From NCBI RefSeq assembly GCF_001563265.1, contig NZ_CP005083.1, positions 2,421,001 to 2,485,000 of the forward strand: a DNA stretch of 64,000 bases. The letters run 5' to 3'. The position numbers were made by a program, and so were the translations under genes. Below, piece after piece: positions 41,400 through 52,043 of this stretch. This DNA is from Sphingobium sp. TKS. GTDB lineage: Bacteria > Pseudomonadota > Alphaproteobacteria > Sphingomonadales > Sphingomonadaceae. The first letter of the stretch is position 1, and each line of letters begins with the position of its first letter. The notes under the pieces were generated by a model. That model ran no database searches. It was not told the DNA's origin and saw only the letters and a list, made by a program, of their open reading frames with translations.

Positions 41400-43010
41400 A
41401 TGTCCGATTCCCCTCAGCCCTATCGCGTGCTTGCGCGCAAATATCGCCCGCGCAATTTCCGGGAACTGATCGGGCAGGACGCCATGGTCCAGACGCTGGG
41501 CAACGCGATCCGGCGGGGTCGGCTGGCCCATGCCTTTCTGATGACCGGCGTGCGCGGGGTGGGTAAGACCTCCACTGCCCGCCTGATCGCCAAGGCGCTC
41601 AACTGCATCGGCCCGGACGGGCGGGGCGGCCCGACCATCGACCCCTGCGGCGTCTGTGAGCCCTGCCGGGCGATTGCCGAAGGCCGTCATATCGACGTGG
41701 TCGAAATGGACGCCGCCAGCCATACCGGCGTCGACGATGTGCGCGAGATCATCGAGGCGGTGCGCTACGCCGCCGTCTCCGCCCGCTACAAAATCTACAT
41801 CATCGACGAAGTTCACATGCTCTCGAAGAACGCGTTCAACGCGCTCCTGAAGACGCTGGAGGAACCCCCGGCGCATGTGAAATTCCTCTTCGCGACGACC
41901 GAAGTGAACAAGGTGCCGGTGACGGTCTTGTCCCGCTGTCAGCGCTTCGACCTGCGCCGCATCCCTGCGGAACTGCTCGCGGCCCACTTCGCCCATGTGG
42001 TCGAATCCGAGTCGGTCGCAGCCGAACCCGACGCGCTGTCGCTCATCGCCCAGGCGGCCGAAGGGTCTGCCCGCGACGGCCTTTCCATCCTGGACCAAGC
42101 CATTGCCCATGCCGAAATGGGCGAAGGGGCACCACTCGTTACCGCCACCCAGGTCCGCGACATGCTGGGCCTGTCGGATCGCGGTTCCACCCGCCGCTTG
42201 CTTGGGCTTTTGCTCGAAGGCGACACCGGCGCGCTGCTTGGTGCCGTGCGCGACCAATATGCGCTGGGCGTCGAGCCGTTGTCGCTGATGCGCGGCTTGC
42301 TCGAACTGGTCCACGCCGTAACGCTGGTGAAGGCCGGGCGCGACATCGCCAATCCCGGCCAGTCCGCCGAAGAACGCGAAGCGCTGGCCGACTGGGCCTC
42401 GCAATTGGGCTTCGCGCCGCTCCACCGCCTCTGGCAGCTTCTGCTCAAGGGCCATGACGAGGTCGCCAACGCCGCTCTGCCCATCGAGTCGTGCGAAATG
42501 GCGCTGCTGCGCGTAATGCACGCCGCGACCATGCCCGATCCGGGCGAGATCGCCCGCCTGCTTCGCGAAGGCGCGCCCACCGCTGCTGCCCCCGGCCAAG
42601 CATCCGCTGCGCCATCCTCCGGCGCGCCTGCGGCCAACTTTCCCGCCAGCTTTGAAGATCTCATCGAAGCTTTCTGGCAAAAGGGCAAAGGTCAGCTCGC
42701 GCAGGAAATGCACGATTGCATCGGCGTGACCCGCTACGCCCCGCCAGAACTGGACTTTACCGGCGCGCCCTCGCTGCTGCCTGGTTTTGTCAGCCGCATC
42801 ACCCCGGCGTTGCGGGAAGTCACTGGCGTGGCCTGGCGCGTCACGCAAAGCGATGGCTCTGCCGTGCCGACCCTGCTCGAACAGGAAATGCGCAAGGCGG
42901 CGGACGCTCGCGCGGAAATCATGGAAACCCCGGTGGTCAAGGCGGCGTTGGCCGCTTTCCCCGATGCCGAGCTTAGCGATGAGCTTGAACAATGGAGCGC
43001 AGAGCGATGA
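41400..43010 (+). CDS. dnaX: DNA polymerase III subunits gamma and tau
   Basis: DnaX is the ATPase core of the clamp loader. The 536-residue protein has Walker A GVRGVGKTSTA, zinc-binding cysteines (CGVCEPC region), DEVH Walker B (IIDEVHMLS), SRC sensor 1 (VLSRCQRF) and a C-terminal tau extension. No slippery frameshift signal was noticed, so a short gamma form is not predicted with confidence. It overlaps ybaB by ATGA. Confidence 0.95.
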   Translation: MSDSPQPYRVLARKYRPRNFRELIGQDAMVQTLGNAIRRGRLAHAFLMTGVRGVGKTSTARLIAKALNCIGPDGRGGPTIDPCGVCEPCRAIAEGRHIDVVEMDAASHTGVDDVREIIEAVRYAAVSARYKIYIIDEVHMLSKNAFNALLKTLEEPPAHVKFLFATTEVNKVPVTVLSRCQRFDLRRIPAELLAAHFAHVVESESVAAEPDALSLIAQAAEGSARDGLSILDQAIAHAEMGEGAPLVTATQVRDMLGLSDRGSTRRLLGLLLEGDTGALLGAVRDQYALGVEPLSLMRGLLELVHAVTLVKAGRDIANPGQSAEEREALADWASQLGFAPLHRLWQLLLKGHDEVANAALPIESCEMALLRVMHAATMPDPGEIARLLREGAPTAAAPGQASAAPSSGAPAANFPASFEDLIEAFWQKGKGQLAQEMHDCIGVTRYAPPELDFTGAPSLLPGFVSRITPALREVTGVAWRVTQSDGSAVPTLLEQEMRKAADARAEIMETPVVKAALAAFPDAELSDELEQWSAER

Positions 43011-43330
43011 AAGATTTGAATGAAATTCTAGGCATGGCGAGCCGCGTGCAGGAGGAACTGCAACGCGCGCAGGAAAATCTCGATAAGTTGGAGGTCGAGG
43101 GTTCGGCCGGCGGTGGTCTGGTGAAGGTTCGCGCCTCCGCCAAGGGCCGCATATTGGGCGTCGCCATCGACGACAGCCTGCTTTCCCCTACGGAAAAGCA
43201 GATGCTGGAGGATCTCGTCACCGCCGCGTTCAACGATGCGCGCAAGAAGGCCGACGAAGTGTCCAACGCCGAAATGGGCAAGATGACCGCCGGCTTGCCG
43301 CTGCCCCCCGGCTTTAAATTGCCTTTCTGA
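43007..43330 (+). CDS. YbaB/EbfC nucleoid-associated protein
   Basis: This 107-residue protein binds DNA as a dimer and helps shape the nucleoid. Landmarks are a coiled-coil-prone N-terminus (MASRVQEELQRAQENL), GGGLVKVRASAKG and a C-terminal LPLPPGFKLPF tail. ATG 43007 overlaps the dnaX stop, as in many bacteria where dnaX, ybaB and recR are cotranscribed. recR does not follow; lon comes next. Confidence 0.93.
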   Translation: MKDLNEILGMASRVQEELQRAQENLDKLEVEGSAGGGLVKVRASAKGRILGVAIDDSLLSPTEKQMLEDLVTAAFNDARKKADEVSNAEMGKMTAGLPLPPGFKLPF

Positions 43331-43385
43331 TTGAACTTATGACAGGATCAGCCCTTATTCATCATTCCGGATCTATAAGGCATGA

Positions 43386-43411
43386 TTGAACCATGCGGTG
43401 ACTCTCCCCAT
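43386..43411 (+). promoter_or_regulatory. heat-shock (sigma-32/RpoH)-like promoter of lon
   Basis: TTGAA at 43386-43390 and CCCCAT at 43406-43411 are separated by 15 bp, close to the RpoH consensus (CTTGAA, 13-17 bp, CCCCATnT). The site lies 50 bp before the lon start. lon is a classical heat-shock gene, which supports the call. Confidence 0.5.
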
Positions 43412-43460
43412 AAAGGCGATGAACCGCATGACTGGGTGGAATAAGCGCCCCGGAGAGTGA

Positions 43461-45857
43461 ATGACTACGCAATATCCCCTTCTTCCGCTGCGCGACATCG
43501 TCGTCTTCCCGCAGATGATCGTGCCGCTCTTCGTAGGCCGCGACAAAAGCGTTTCCGCGCTCGAATCAGCGATGGAAGGCAACAAGGAAATCTTTCTCGT
43601 TTCCCAGCTCGATCCCGCAGAGGATGATCCGGGTCAGGATTCGCTCTACGATACCGGCGTCATTGCCGTGGTCCTGCAATTGCTGAAGCTGCCCGACGGC
43701 ACGGTCCGCGTGCTGGTGGAGGGCAAGCAGCGCGCCCGGCTTGGCGGCATCGCCAATGCCGATGGCCATATGGTTGCCGATGTGACCGAGGTCGAGGAAC
43801 TGGCCGCCGAAGGCCCCGAAGCCGCCGCGCTGATGCGCTCTGTGGCCGAACAGTTCGAAAATTACGCCAAGCTCAACAAGAAGCTGCCTGCCGAAACGCC
43901 GGTGCAGTTGCGCGAGATCGAGGATGCTGGGCGTCTGGCCGATGCCATCGCCGCCAATATCAACGTCAAGGTTGCCGACAAGCAGTCGCTGCTGGTCGAG
44001 GCCGATCCGGTCAAGCGCCTGGAGATGGTCTTTGCCTTCATGGAAGGCGAGCTGGGCGTGCTCCAGGTCGAGAAGAAGATCCGTGGCCGCGTGAAGCGGC
44101 AGATGGAAAAGACCCAGCGCGAATATTATCTGAACGAGCAGTTGAAGGCGATCCAGCGCGAGCTGGGCAATGGCGAAGGCGAGGAAGGCGACGAGCTTGC
44201 CGAACTCACGGAGAAGATCGCCAAGGCCAAGCTCAGCAAGGAAGCCCGCGCCAAGGCGACGGCGGAGCTCAAGAAGCTCAAGGGCATGCAGCCCATGTCG
44301 GCCGAAGCGACAGTGGTACGCAACTATCTCGACGTGCTGCTCGGCCTGCCCTGGGGCAAGAAGGGCAAGGTCAAGACCGATCTCAAGAAAGCGCAGGCGA
44401 TCCTGGATGAGGATCATTTCGCGCTGGAGAAGGTCAAGGACCGGATCATCGAATATCTCGCCGTCCAGGCGCGCACCAACAAGCTGAAGGGGCCGATCCT
44501 GTGCCTTGTCGGCCCTCCGGGCGTCGGCAAGACCTCGCTTGGCCGTTCGATCGCCAAGGCGACGGGCCGCGAATTCGTGCGCCAGTCGCTGGGGGGCGTG
44601 CGCGACGAAGCGGAAATCCGCGGCCATCGCCGCACCTATATCGGTTCGCTGCCGGGCAAGATCGTGACCAATCTCAAGAAGGCGGGGACGATGAACCCGC
44701 TCTTCCTGCTGGATGAGATCGATAAGCTCGGTCAGGACTTCCGCGGCGATCCGGCCTCGGCGCTGCTGGAGGTGTTGGACCCTGAACAGAACAGCAAGTT
44801 CCAGGACCATTATCTGGAGATCGACGTCGATCTGTCCGACATCATGTTCGTGACGACGGCCAATTCGCTGAATCTGCCGCAGCCGCTGCTCGACCGCATG
44901 GAGATCATCCGGCTCGAAGGCTATACCGAGGATGAGAAGGTCGAGATCGCCCAGCGGCACCTGCTCGCCAAGCAGATCGATGCCCATGGCCTCAAGGAAG
45001 GCGAGTTCGAGGTCACCGAGGACGCGGTTCGTGACCTGATCCGCTATTACACACGCGAGGCTGGCGTCCGCACGCTGGAGCGCGAAATAGCGCGTCTCGC
45101 CCGCAAGGCGCTGCGCAAGATCCTCGAAGGCGCTTATGACAAGGTCGTCATCACGCCGGAAAATCTGGCCGATTATGCCGGTGTGCGGAAGTTCCGCCAT
45201 GGCGTGGGCGAGGAAGAGCATCAGATCGGGGCGGTGACGGGCCTGGCCTGGACCGAGGTGGGCGGCGAATTGCTGACCATCGAGGCAGTGACCGTTCCCG
45301 GCAAGGGCGCGATCAGGACCACCGGCAAGTTGGGCGAGGTCATGACCGAATCGGTGCAGGCGGCCTTCTCCTATGTGAAGGCGCGCTCGCCCGGCTACGG
45401 GATCAAGCCCAGCATCTTCAACCGCAAGGATATCCACATCCACCTTCCCGAAGGCGCGGTGCCCAAGGATGGTCCATCGGCGGGCATCGGCATGGTAACG
45501 ACCATCGTGTCGACGCTGACGGGCATTCCGGTCCACAAGGATGTGGCGATGACCGGCGAAGTCACGCTGCGCGGGCGGGTGCTGCCGATCGGCGGCCTTA
45601 AGGAAAAACTGCTCGCGGCCCTGCGGGGCGGTATCAAGACGGTACTGATCCCTGCCGAGAATGAAAAGGACCTGGCGGAGATCCCGGCCAATATCAGGGA
45701 GGGGTTGGAGATTGTTCCCGTGTCCCATGTGGACGAGGTGCTGGCCCGCGCGCTGATGTCGAAGCCGGAAGCAATCGCCTGGACCGAGGAAGACGATCTG
45801 GCCGCCCAGCCGAATCCGGCGCAGGGACGGGACGGGGAAGCGTCGATCCGGCACTGA
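43461..45857 (+). CDS. lon: ATP-dependent protease La
   Basis: Lon degrades misfolded and regulatory proteins. The 798-residue protein has the N-terminal substrate domain ([15 protein letters not shown]), AAA+ Walker [10 protein letters not shown] near residue 350, and the Ser-Lys protease domain with catalytic Ser673 in KDGPSAGIG and a Lys about 43 residues later. GGAGAG precedes the ATG. It is transcribed alone, probably from the heat-shock-like promoter. Confidence 0.97.
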   Translation: MTTQYPLLPLRDIVVFPQMIVPLFVGRDKSVSALESAMEGNKEIFLVSQLDPAEDDPGQDSLYDTGVIAVVLQLLKLPDGTVRVLVEGKQRARLGGIANADGHMVADVTEVEELAAEGPEAAALMRSVAEQFENYAKLNKKLPAETPVQLREIEDAGRLADAIAANINVKVADKQSLLVEADPVKRLEMVFAFMEGELGVLQVEKKIRGRVKRQMEKTQREYYLNEQLKAIQRELGNGEGEEGDELAELTEKIAKAKLSKEARAKATAELKKLKGMQPMSAEATVVRNYLDVLLGLPWGKKGKVKTDLKKAQAILDEDHFALEKVKDRIIEYLAVQARTNKLKGPILCLVGPPGVGKTSLGRSIAKATGREFVRQSLGGVRDEAEIRGHRRTYIGSLPGKIVTNLKKAGTMNPLFLLDEIDKLGQDFRGDPASALLEVLDPEQNSKFQDHYLEIDVDLSDIMFVTTANSLNLPQPLLDRMEIIRLEGYTEDEKVEIAQRHLLAKQIDAHGLKEGEFEVTEDAVRDLIRYYTREAGVRTLEREIARLARKALRKILEGAYDKVVITPENLADYAGVRKFRHGVGEEEHQIGAVTGLAWTEVGGELLTIEAVTVPGKGAIRTTGKLGEVMTESVQAAFSYVKARSPGYGIKPSIFNRKDIHIHLPEGAVPKDGPSAGIGMVTTIVSTLTGIPVHKDVAMTGEVTLRGRVLPIGGLKEKLLAALRGGIKTVLIPAENEKDLAEIPANIREGLEIVPVSHVDEVLARALMSKPEAIAWTEEDDLAAQPNPAQGRDGEASIRH

Positions 45858-46034
45858 ACCGGATCAGGAAATATCGGGTTTGACGGCTATTCAACAAGGT
45901 TTTGACGTAAAATCTTGTCTGGGTAGCCGTCGATGCAGCTTTCCCTTTGACAAGGCCCCAAAGCTGCGCCTTATTGCGCCGCCTACGCCGCGATTCCTAA
46001 GTTATCCAAACAGCTAGAAGGGGGTTCCCAAGGC

Positions 46035-46307
46035 ATGAACAAGCAGGATCTTATCAGCGCAGTGGCTGAAAGCAGCGGCCTTTCCAAGAGCGACGCCAGC
46101 AAGGCCGTCGAGGGCGTTTTCGATGCGATCACTGGTGCGCTCAAGAAGGGCGACGAAGTTCGCCTGGTCGGTTTCGGCACTTTTTCCGTTTCGCAGCGCA
46201 AGGCTTCGACCGGTCGCAACCCGCGCACCGGCGAAACGATGACGATCAAGGCTTCGGCTCAGCCGAAGTTCAAGGCCGGCAAGGGTCTGAAGGATTCGGT
46301 CAACTAA
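46035..46307 (+). CDS. DNA-binding protein HU
   Basis: HU is a dimeric histone-like DNA-bending protein. The 90-residue sequence has MNKQDLISAVAE at the N-terminus, the helix pair (SGLSKSDASKAVEG), RLVGFGTFSV and the flexible arm [10 protein letters not shown]. An AAGGGGG ribosome site is upstream. It follows lon and ends before a strong terminator, so it is probably a single-gene unit. Confidence 0.95.
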   Translation: MNKQDLISAVAESSGLSKSDASKAVEGVFDAITGALKKGDEVRLVGFGTFSVSQRKASTGRNPRTGETMTIKASAQPKFKAGKGLKDSVN

Positions 46308-46317
46308 AAGGTCCAGG

Positions 46318-46353
46318 GGCGCTCTTTCAAAGAGCGCCTTTGTCTGTTTTTTT
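46318..46353 (+). terminator. intrinsic terminator of the HU gene
   Basis: The hairpin GGCGCTCTTT / AAAGAGCGCC (46318-46338) is followed by TTTGTCTGTTTTTTT. It begins 10 bp after the HU stop. Confidence 0.88.
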
Positions 46354-46504
46354 AGAGCCGGCGTCGCGGTTGGCGAAAGTTTTACGGAGAGAAGTTTCAG
46401 GATTTGGGCGCAGCGGCACGGAGCCAGTCTCCCATGCGCGTGCCCATTTCCGAAAGGCATGAAAAGGGGTGAGGGCGTCAGGCTCGTCACCCCTTTTCTT
46501 TTTT
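46354..46504 (+). ncRNA. candidate small RNA ending in an orphan terminator
   Basis: After the HU terminator there is no ORF, yet a second strong terminator lies at 46462-46504: stem AAAAGGGGTGA / TCACCCCTTTT, then TTTTTTATTTT. The ~110 nt before it, with internal G-rich patches (GGCGCAGCGGCACGG), has no coding signal. This is a plausible small RNA or leader; no family was recognised and no promoter was assigned. A backup HU terminator is the alternative. Confidence 0.4.
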
Positions 46505-46596
46505 ATTTTGGCCTCATGCTTTTTTCGGCATCAGGCCGCTTGACGGCGCGGGATGGGCCGCATATGTCGCCCTTCTCTCAGGGGCACGGCCCTTGT

Positions 46597-46674
46597 GGCG
46601 ATCGTAGCTCAGTTGGTTAGAGCGCCGGTTTGTGGTACCGGAGGTCGCGGGTTCGGATCCCGTCGATCGCCCCA
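46597..46674 (+). tRNA. tRNA-His (anticodon GTG)
   Basis: The cloverleaf has acceptor GCGATCG / CGATCGC with the extra G-1 opposite C73 that marks tRNA-His. The anticodon loop TTGTGGT gives GTG, the T-loop is GGTTCGGATCC and CCA is encoded. Confidence 0.95.
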
Positions 46675-46709
46675 TTTTCTCCCTTATCCCTTGATAATCG
46701 GGGCTTCGC

Positions 46710-47123
46710 ATGAGGCTCCGTGCGCTCTATAGCCCGCTGATGGACGAAGCGCGCGACAGAGGCCTGACCCTCAACCCCAAATATGACCGAGACGGCCTGA
46801 TCACCGCCGTCGTCACCGATGTGGACAGCGGCGAAGTGCTGATGGTCGCGCATATGAATGCAGAGGCGCTCAAGCTCACCATGAACACCGGCTTCGCTCA
46901 TTTCTGGTCGCGCAGCCGCCAGTCGCTCTGGAAAAAGGGCGAAACCTCCGGCCACATGCTGGAAGTCCGCGACCTTCGCATCGATTGCGATCAGGACGCC
47001 GTCTGGGTGAAGGCCGTCCCCGCCGGTCCCACCTGCCATACGGGCGCTCGCTCCTGCTTTTTCCGCCATATCGGCCCGGAAGGCCTTGCGCCGGTCACGC
47101 CGGACGCCGATGCGGCTGATTAG
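46710..47123 (+). CDS. hisI: phosphoribosyl-AMP cyclohydrolase
   Basis: HisI opens the purine ring of phosphoribosyl-AMP in histidine synthesis. The 137-residue protein carries [25 protein letters not shown] and [12 protein letters not shown], with the zinc-binding Cys residues. It lies just after tRNA-His. An internal ATG at 46740 is an alternative start. Its last 14 bp overlap the next gene. Confidence 0.93.
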   Translation: MRLRALYSPLMDEARDRGLTLNPKYDRDGLITAVVTDVDSGEVLMVAHMNAEALKLTMNTGFAHFWSRSRQSLWKKGETSGHMLEVRDLRIDCDQDAVWVKAVPAGPTCHTGARSCFFRHIGPEGLAPVTPDADAAD

Positions 47124-47643
47124 CCTGGGCGCGCTGGTCCTGCTCGCTGCGTGCCAGCGTGAAGCTGCGCCCGCGCCGGGCCGACATGAGACCGGCGTCC
47201 AGACAGGTTCGGGCCTTGAACGCGCAGCCATTGAAACCGGCGTGATTGAGGACGCGGCGCAAATTCCGGCCATCGGCCTCTACCAGCGCACCCATGAGGC
47301 GGGCCGCGATGCGCTTTGCGTGATCCCGGCGAAGAATGGCGATTACCGCTTCGGCCTGGAAGCGACCTTCGGGGAAGATCAAAGCTGCACGGGTGGAGGT
47401 TCGGCGCGCCGCGCAGGCGACAAGCTGATCCTCAGCTTCTCCCGCAGCGATCATTGCATTGTCGTCGCGCAATATGACGGCGATCAGATAGCGTTTCCCG
47501 GCGTGGTCGACATGAAGTGCGCCGATGTCTGCAAAGGCCGGGGGTCGCTCGAAGGCGTCAGTTTCCCGCGCATCGCCAGCGACGCGGCTTCAGCGCTCCA
47601 GGCGCGCGACAGCGCTGGTTACGCTCTCTGCAAGCCGGATTAG
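47110..47643 (+). CDS. hypothetical lipoprotein
   Basis: This 177-residue protein starts at ATG 47110 inside the end of hisI. It has a signal peptide with lipobox LAAC ([18 protein letters not shown]), so it is probably anchored in the outer or inner membrane. The mature part is rich in Cys and Gly ([27 protein letters not shown]). I recognise no family. It is likely cotranscribed with hisI. Confidence 0.7.
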   Translation: MRLISLGALVLLAACQREAAPAPGRHETGVQTGSGLERAAIETGVIEDAAQIPAIGLYQRTHEAGRDALCVIPAKNGDYRFGLEATFGEDQSCTGGGSARRAGDKLILSFSRSDHCIVVAQYDGDQIAFPGVVDMKCADVCKGRGSLEGVSFPRIASDAASALQARDSAGYALCKPD

Positions 47644-47671
47644 AGCGGTTTGTGAACCAACGGCAGTCGGC

Positions 47672-48880
47672 TTATTCGCAAGGAATGGGCGCCAGCCGCA
47701 TCGAGCGCTGACGCTGGTTCAGTGCGAACAGAAAGATTGCGAGACCTGCCAGCGCCAGCGCCGCGCCGATCCACCCGGTCGAAGTAAAGCCATAGCCCGC
47801 CGCAATCGCCATGCCGCCCAACCACGGCCCCAGCGCATTGGCGAGATTGAAGGCGGCATGATGCGCCGCCGCCGCCAGCGTTTGCGCATCGCCCGCCACG
47901 TCCATCAACCGGGTCTGGAGCACGCTGCCCAGACCCCCGCCACAGCCGATCAGGAAGATCACCAGCGACAGGCTCCAGATATTCCCTGCCATCAGCGGGA
48001 ACAGCGCCAGCGACGCAGCGCTCCACAACAGCACGATGACCGCCGTTCGGCTCTGTGCCCGATCCGCCGCCCAGGCCGCGACCAGATTGCCGATGGTCAG
48101 ACCGATGCCGAAGATCGCCAGCACCACCGGCACCAGCTGCTCCGACACATGGGTCACCGAAATCATGGTCGACGCGACATAGGTATAGACGGCGAACATC
48201 CCGCCGAAACCGATCGCTCCGGTCAGCAGCGTCAGCAGCACCTGTGGTTCCCGCAACGCGCCCAGTTCCCGCATCGGGCTGGCTTCCGGATCGCCCGCGT
48301 CGCGTGGCGCGTACAGCGCTACCAGCGTCATGGTGATCATCGCCAGCAGCGCGACGATGCCGAAGCCCCAGCGCCACCCAAGCGCCTGTCCCGTCCAATT
48401 GGCCACCGGCACGCCGATGACGGTCGCGACGGTCAGGCCGGTCATCACCCGCGCCACCGCCAGCGCTCGCCGGTCGCTCGGCACCAGAGACGCTGCCACC
48501 AGCGCCGCAACGCCGAAATAGGCGCCATGGGGCAGGCCGCTCAGAAAGCGGAACAGAAGCATGGTCGCATAATCGGGCGAAACGGCGCTGAGGCCATTGC
48601 CGATCGCGAACAGGGCCATCAATCCGATCAGCAGCGTCCGCCGGGGCAATCGGGCGCCAAGCACGGCGATCACCGGCGCTCCGACCACCACGCCCAGCGC
48701 ATAGGCGCTGATCGCATGGCCCGCCATCGGCTCGCTGATCCGCAGATCGTCCGCGAAAAAGGGCAGCAGGCTCATCGCCGCGAATTCGGTCGTGCCAATG
48801 GCGAAAGCGCCCATGGAGAGCGCAAGAATGACAAGAGCGGGATGTACCGCGCGGCTGGCTTGCGCCATCGGCTGCTCCAT
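47672..48880 (-). CDS. MFS transporter, DHA1/AraJ-type exporter
   Basis: The 402-residue protein has about 12 helices. The N-terminus GAFAIGTTEFAAMSLLP and the second-half VMTGLTVATVIGVPVANW are typical of AraJ/YdhP/CmlA-like drug or sugar exporters; the motif C glycine-proline signature (GVPVANWTG) supports an antiporter. It stands alone and convergent to the lipoprotein gene. Confidence 0.87.
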   Translation of the reverse strand: MEQPMAQASRAVHPALVILALSMGAFAIGTTEFAAMSLLPFFADDLRISEPMAGHAISAYALGVVVGAPVIAVLGARLPRRTLLIGLMALFAIGNGLSAVSPDYATMLLFRFLSGLPHGAYFGVAALVAASLVPSDRRALAVARVMTGLTVATVIGVPVANWTGQALGWRWGFGIVALLAMITMTLVALYAPRDAGDPEASPMRELGALREPQVLLTLLTGAIGFGGMFAVYTYVASTMISVTHVSEQLVPVVLAIFGIGLTIGNLVAAWAADRAQSRTAVIVLLWSAASLALFPLMAGNIWSLSLVIFLIGCGGGLGSVLQTRLMDVAGDAQTLAAAAHHAAFNLANALGPWLGGMAIAAGYGFTSTGWIGAALALAGLAIFLFALNQRQRSMRLAPIPCE

Positions 48881-48986
48881 GTTGCGATGCGATAGGGGTT
48901 AAGCCCCGCACATGATCACGTTACCATGGAGAATCAAGCTGTAGCCCGGATGAATTTATTGCAGGTGCGTTGATATTCGGCGCAAC

Positions 48987-49655
48987 TCAGGCAGCGGTTT
49001 TGGCATGGCTGGTGTCGAGCATCTTGCCATCGGTGATCACCACCAGATCGCCCAGATTCGCCACGCCGAACAACTTTTTCGCGAAAGCCTTGGGCACGCC
49101 GATGCAGCCATGGGTGGCATTGCCCCACTGCACGTCGCTGCCGTGGATCGCCACGCCGTCGCTGGTCAGTCGCAGCGTGTAAGGCATGGGCGCGTTGTTG
49201 TAGGTGCGCGAATAATGATCCGCATCCTTCTCCGTGATCGGAAAGGCTCCGATCGGACTGGGCTTGTCGTCCGCGCCATAGATGATGACCGCCGATCCGA
49301 TCTCATAGCCCGCCCGGAAGACGGATAGCGTTTGCGCCTTGAGGTCGACGGTGATGATGACCGGTCCCGTTGCGGGAGCGCCGCCTTCGTCCCAGACATA
49401 GTCGCCATGGCGAAAGGGGCCGTCGATCGGCAGAACGCGCTTCACCAGCAGTGCATGTGGATCGACCGTTACGGGCTGGGCGCGGGTCCGTTCGATGGGC
49501 TTGGCTGGCGTGGCCGCTTTGGTCGCCTGAACAGGAGCAGGCCGGTGCGGCGCAAGGTCGCGTCCGCGTCCCATCGACAGACCCAGCAACAGCGCCACAG
49601 CCGCGACGCCGCCGCCTATCGCCAGCTTCACCCCTGTCGAAATCCGTCCCGCCAT
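48987..49655 (-). CDS. L,D-transpeptidase (YkuD family)
   Basis: The 222-residue protein has an N-terminal transmembrane or signal segment (LAIGGGVAAVALLLGLSMG), a Pro/Ala-rich linker and a YkuD domain. The catalytic signature is HGSDVQWGNATHGCIGVP, with the nucleophilic Cys. It makes 3-3 peptidoglycan links or attaches proteins to peptidoglycan. It stands alone; the 5' region lies near the maeB stop. Confidence 0.88.
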   Translation of the reverse strand: MAGRISTGVKLAIGGGVAAVALLLGLSMGRGRDLAPHRPAPVQATKAATPAKPIERTRAQPVTVDPHALLVKRVLPIDGPFRHGDYVWDEGGAPATGPVIITVDLKAQTLSVFRAGYEIGSAVIIYGADDKPSPIGAFPITEKDADHYSRTYNNAPMPYTLRLTSDGVAIHGSDVQWGNATHGCIGVPKAFAKKLFGVANLGDLVVITDGKMLDTSHAKTAA

Positions 49656-49713
49656 GAACCGTCCGTCACCGCAAAAAACCTTCGCCGGATTATCGCAGAA
49701 AAAGGTTAAGGCT

Positions 49714-51981
49714 TCAGCCCTCGCGCTCCACTTCCGCTGCGGCGATGGCGGTCAGGTTCAATATGCCCCGCGCCGTCACGCCGGGCGTCAGCACATGGAC
49801 CGGCTGCGCCAGCCCCACCAGCATCGGCCCGACCGTAGGCGAACTGGACGAAGCCGACAGCGCCGTCAGCGTGATGTTCGCCGCGTCCAGATTGGGCATG
49901 ACCAGCAGATTGGCCGGACCTTCGAACCGCGAATCCGGGATCAGCCGCTCGCGCAGCCCCTGGCTCAGCGCGGCATCGGCATGCATTTCGCCATCGACCA
50001 TCAATTCGGGCGCGGCCTTCCTCACCAGCTTGAGCGCCTCGCGCATCTTGCGCGCGCTGGGCGAGTGGGACGCCCCGAAATTGGAGTGCGAGAGCAGCGC
50101 TATGCGCGGCGTCAGGCCGAAATGCTTGAGCTCCGTCGCCCCCAGCAGCGCCATTTCCGCGATCTGCTCCGGTGTTGGATCGGGCACCATATGGGTGTCG
50201 GTGATGAACAGCGCACCGGCGTCCAGAATGAGTCCCGACAGCGCATAGATACGGCTGTTGCCCGGCGTGCGGTCGATGATGCGCAGCACATGCTCGACCT
50301 CGCCCCAATATTCGCTGTTGCCGCCGACCAGTGCGGCATCGACGCGGCCGGTGCGCAGCAGCATGGCGGCGGTGACGCTCGGACGGCGGTAGACATGACG
50401 CACGACCTCGTTGGACGATACGCCCCGCCGCGCGGCAACGCTCCGATAGGCCTCGACCAGTTCGCCCATCAACAGATGGTCGGTTTCGGGATCGACCACC
50501 TCGACATCGCGGTCCAGTTGGAAACGCAGACCCAGATCCGGCAGCTTCTGGTCCAATATCCGCCGCCGCGCCACGATGACCGGGCGGACGATGCCTTCGT
50601 CCAGCGCATCCTGAATGGCGCGCAGCACGCGCTCATCCTCACCCTCGCCATAGGCGATGCGCCGCTGGGTGCCGCGCGCCGCCTCGAACACCGGCAGCAT
50701 GAGTTGCGCCGAGCGAGTATTCTGCTGGGCAAGTTGGCGCTTGTAGACCTCAAGATCGAGCTGCTTCTTGGCGACGCCGCTGTCCATCGCAGCCTTGGCG
50801 ACGGCGGTGGCGATCTCCGCGATCAGGCGGGGGTCGAAGGGGGTGGGGATGATATAGTCCGGCCCGAAGACCAGCTTGCGCCCGCCATAGGCCTGGGCGA
50901 CGCTGTCATGGGCGGGCATCCGGGCGAGATTGGCTATGGCGTCGGCGGCAGCGACCTTCATCGCCTCGTTGATTTCGGTCGCCCGCGCATCGAGTGCGCC
51001 CCGGAAGATATAGGGGAAGCACAGGACGTTGTTGACCTGATTGGGATAGTCCGAGCGGCCGGTCGCAATGATGGCGTCGGGACGGGCTTCTCGCGCCGCT
51101 TCCGGGCGGATTTCCGGCTCCGGATTGGCGAGCGCGAAGATCAGCGGATTGGGCGCCATCAGTGGCAGCCATTCGGGCTTCAGCACGCCCGGCGCCGACA
51201 GGCCCAGGAACAGGTTCGCGCCCGGCAGCACGTCCGGCAAAGTCCGTGCATTGGTGGTGCGGGCATAGCGGGCCATGTTCGGCAACATGCCCTCGCGTTC
51301 CGAATGAATGACGCCATCCTTGTCGGTCAGCGTCACATTTTCGATCGGCAGGCCCATGGATACCAGCAGGTCGACGCAGGCCAGCGCCGCCGCGCCCGCA
51401 CCGGACGTCACCAGCTTCGCATCGGCCAGCGTCTTGCCCTGCAGCACCAGCGCGTTGCGCACCGCCGCCGCGACGACGATGGCCGTGCCATGCTGGTCGT
51501 CGTGGAAGACCGGGATGTTCATCCGCTTCTTCAGCTCCGCCTCGATGGCGAAGCATTCCGGCGCCTTGATGTCCTCAAGGTTGATGCCGCCGAAGGTCGG
51601 CTCCAGCAGGGCGACGGCTTCGATGAATTTCTCGGGATCGGTGGTGTCGACCTCGATGTCGAACACGTCGATATCCGCGAATTTCTTGAAGAGGACGGCC
51701 TTGCCCTCCATCACCGGCTTGGAAGCCAGCGCGCCGATGGCTCCCAGCCCCAGCACCGCCGTGCCGTTGGAGATCACCGCGACCAGATTGCCGCGGGCGG
51801 TATAGTCCATCGCCTTTTCGGGATCTTCGGCAATGTCGATGCAGGGCGCGGCGACGCCGGGCGAATAGGCCAGCGCCAGGTCGCGCTGGTTGACCATGCG
51901 CTTGGTCGGTTCGATCCTCAGCTTTCCGGGTTGCGGATAGCGGTGATAGTCTAGGGCGGCGCGCCGGGTGTTTTCGTCCAT
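49714..51981 (-). CDS. maeB: NADP-dependent malic enzyme with C-terminal phosphotransacetylase-like domain
   Basis: MaeB decarboxylates malate to pyruvate, making NADPH. The 755-residue protein starts at ATG 51981 with GAGGCC upstream. Residues of about 1-430 are the malic enzyme part: [21 protein letters not shown] and the NADP site [10 protein letters not shown]. Residues of about 440-755 form the Pta-like domain, usually catalytically inactive and regulatory. A LysR regulator gene lies 62 bp further right and reads toward it. Confidence 0.93.
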   Translation of the reverse strand: MDENTRRAALDYHRYPQPGKLRIEPTKRMVNQRDLALAYSPGVAAPCIDIAEDPEKAMDYTARGNLVAVISNGTAVLGLGAIGALASKPVMEGKAVLFKKFADIDVFDIEVDTTDPEKFIEAVALLEPTFGGINLEDIKAPECFAIEAELKKRMNIPVFHDDQHGTAIVVAAAVRNALVLQGKTLADAKLVTSGAGAAALACVDLLVSMGLPIENVTLTDKDGVIHSEREGMLPNMARYARTTNARTLPDVLPGANLFLGLSAPGVLKPEWLPLMAPNPLIFALANPEPEIRPEAAREARPDAIIATGRSDYPNQVNNVLCFPYIFRGALDARATEINEAMKVAAADAIANLARMPAHDSVAQAYGGRKLVFGPDYIIPTPFDPRLIAEIATAVAKAAMDSGVAKKQLDLEVYKRQLAQQNTRSAQLMLPVFEAARGTQRRIAYGEGEDERVLRAIQDALDEGIVRPVIVARRRILDQKLPDLGLRFQLDRDVEVVDPETDHLLMGELVEAYRSVAARRGVSSNEVVRHVYRRPSVTAAMLLRTGRVDAALVGGNSEYWGEVEHVLRIIDRTPGNSRIYALSGLILDAGALFITDTHMVPDPTPEQIAEMALLGATELKHFGLTPRIALLSHSNFGASHSPSARKMREALKLVRKAAPELMVDGEMHADAALSQGLRERLIPDSRFEGPANLLVMPNLDAANITLTALSASSSSPTVGPMLVGLAQPVHVLTPGVTARGILNLTAIAAAEVEREG

Positions 51982-52043
51982 GGGATGGCCTCTAGAGTGA
52001 TTTGGAGCGAAATGGAACATTTCGCGGCTCGGAAATCACGGCA

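Noticed and set aside
41400..43010. programmed frameshift in dnaX
   Set aside because: No clear A6G-type slippery run with a following stem-loop was seen.
43566..45854. 762-residue minus-strand ORF
   Set aside because: Antisense to lon; no domain and high Arg, His and Gln content.
49654..51954. 766-residue + strand ORF
   Set aside because: Antisense to maeB, which has full malic enzyme motifs.
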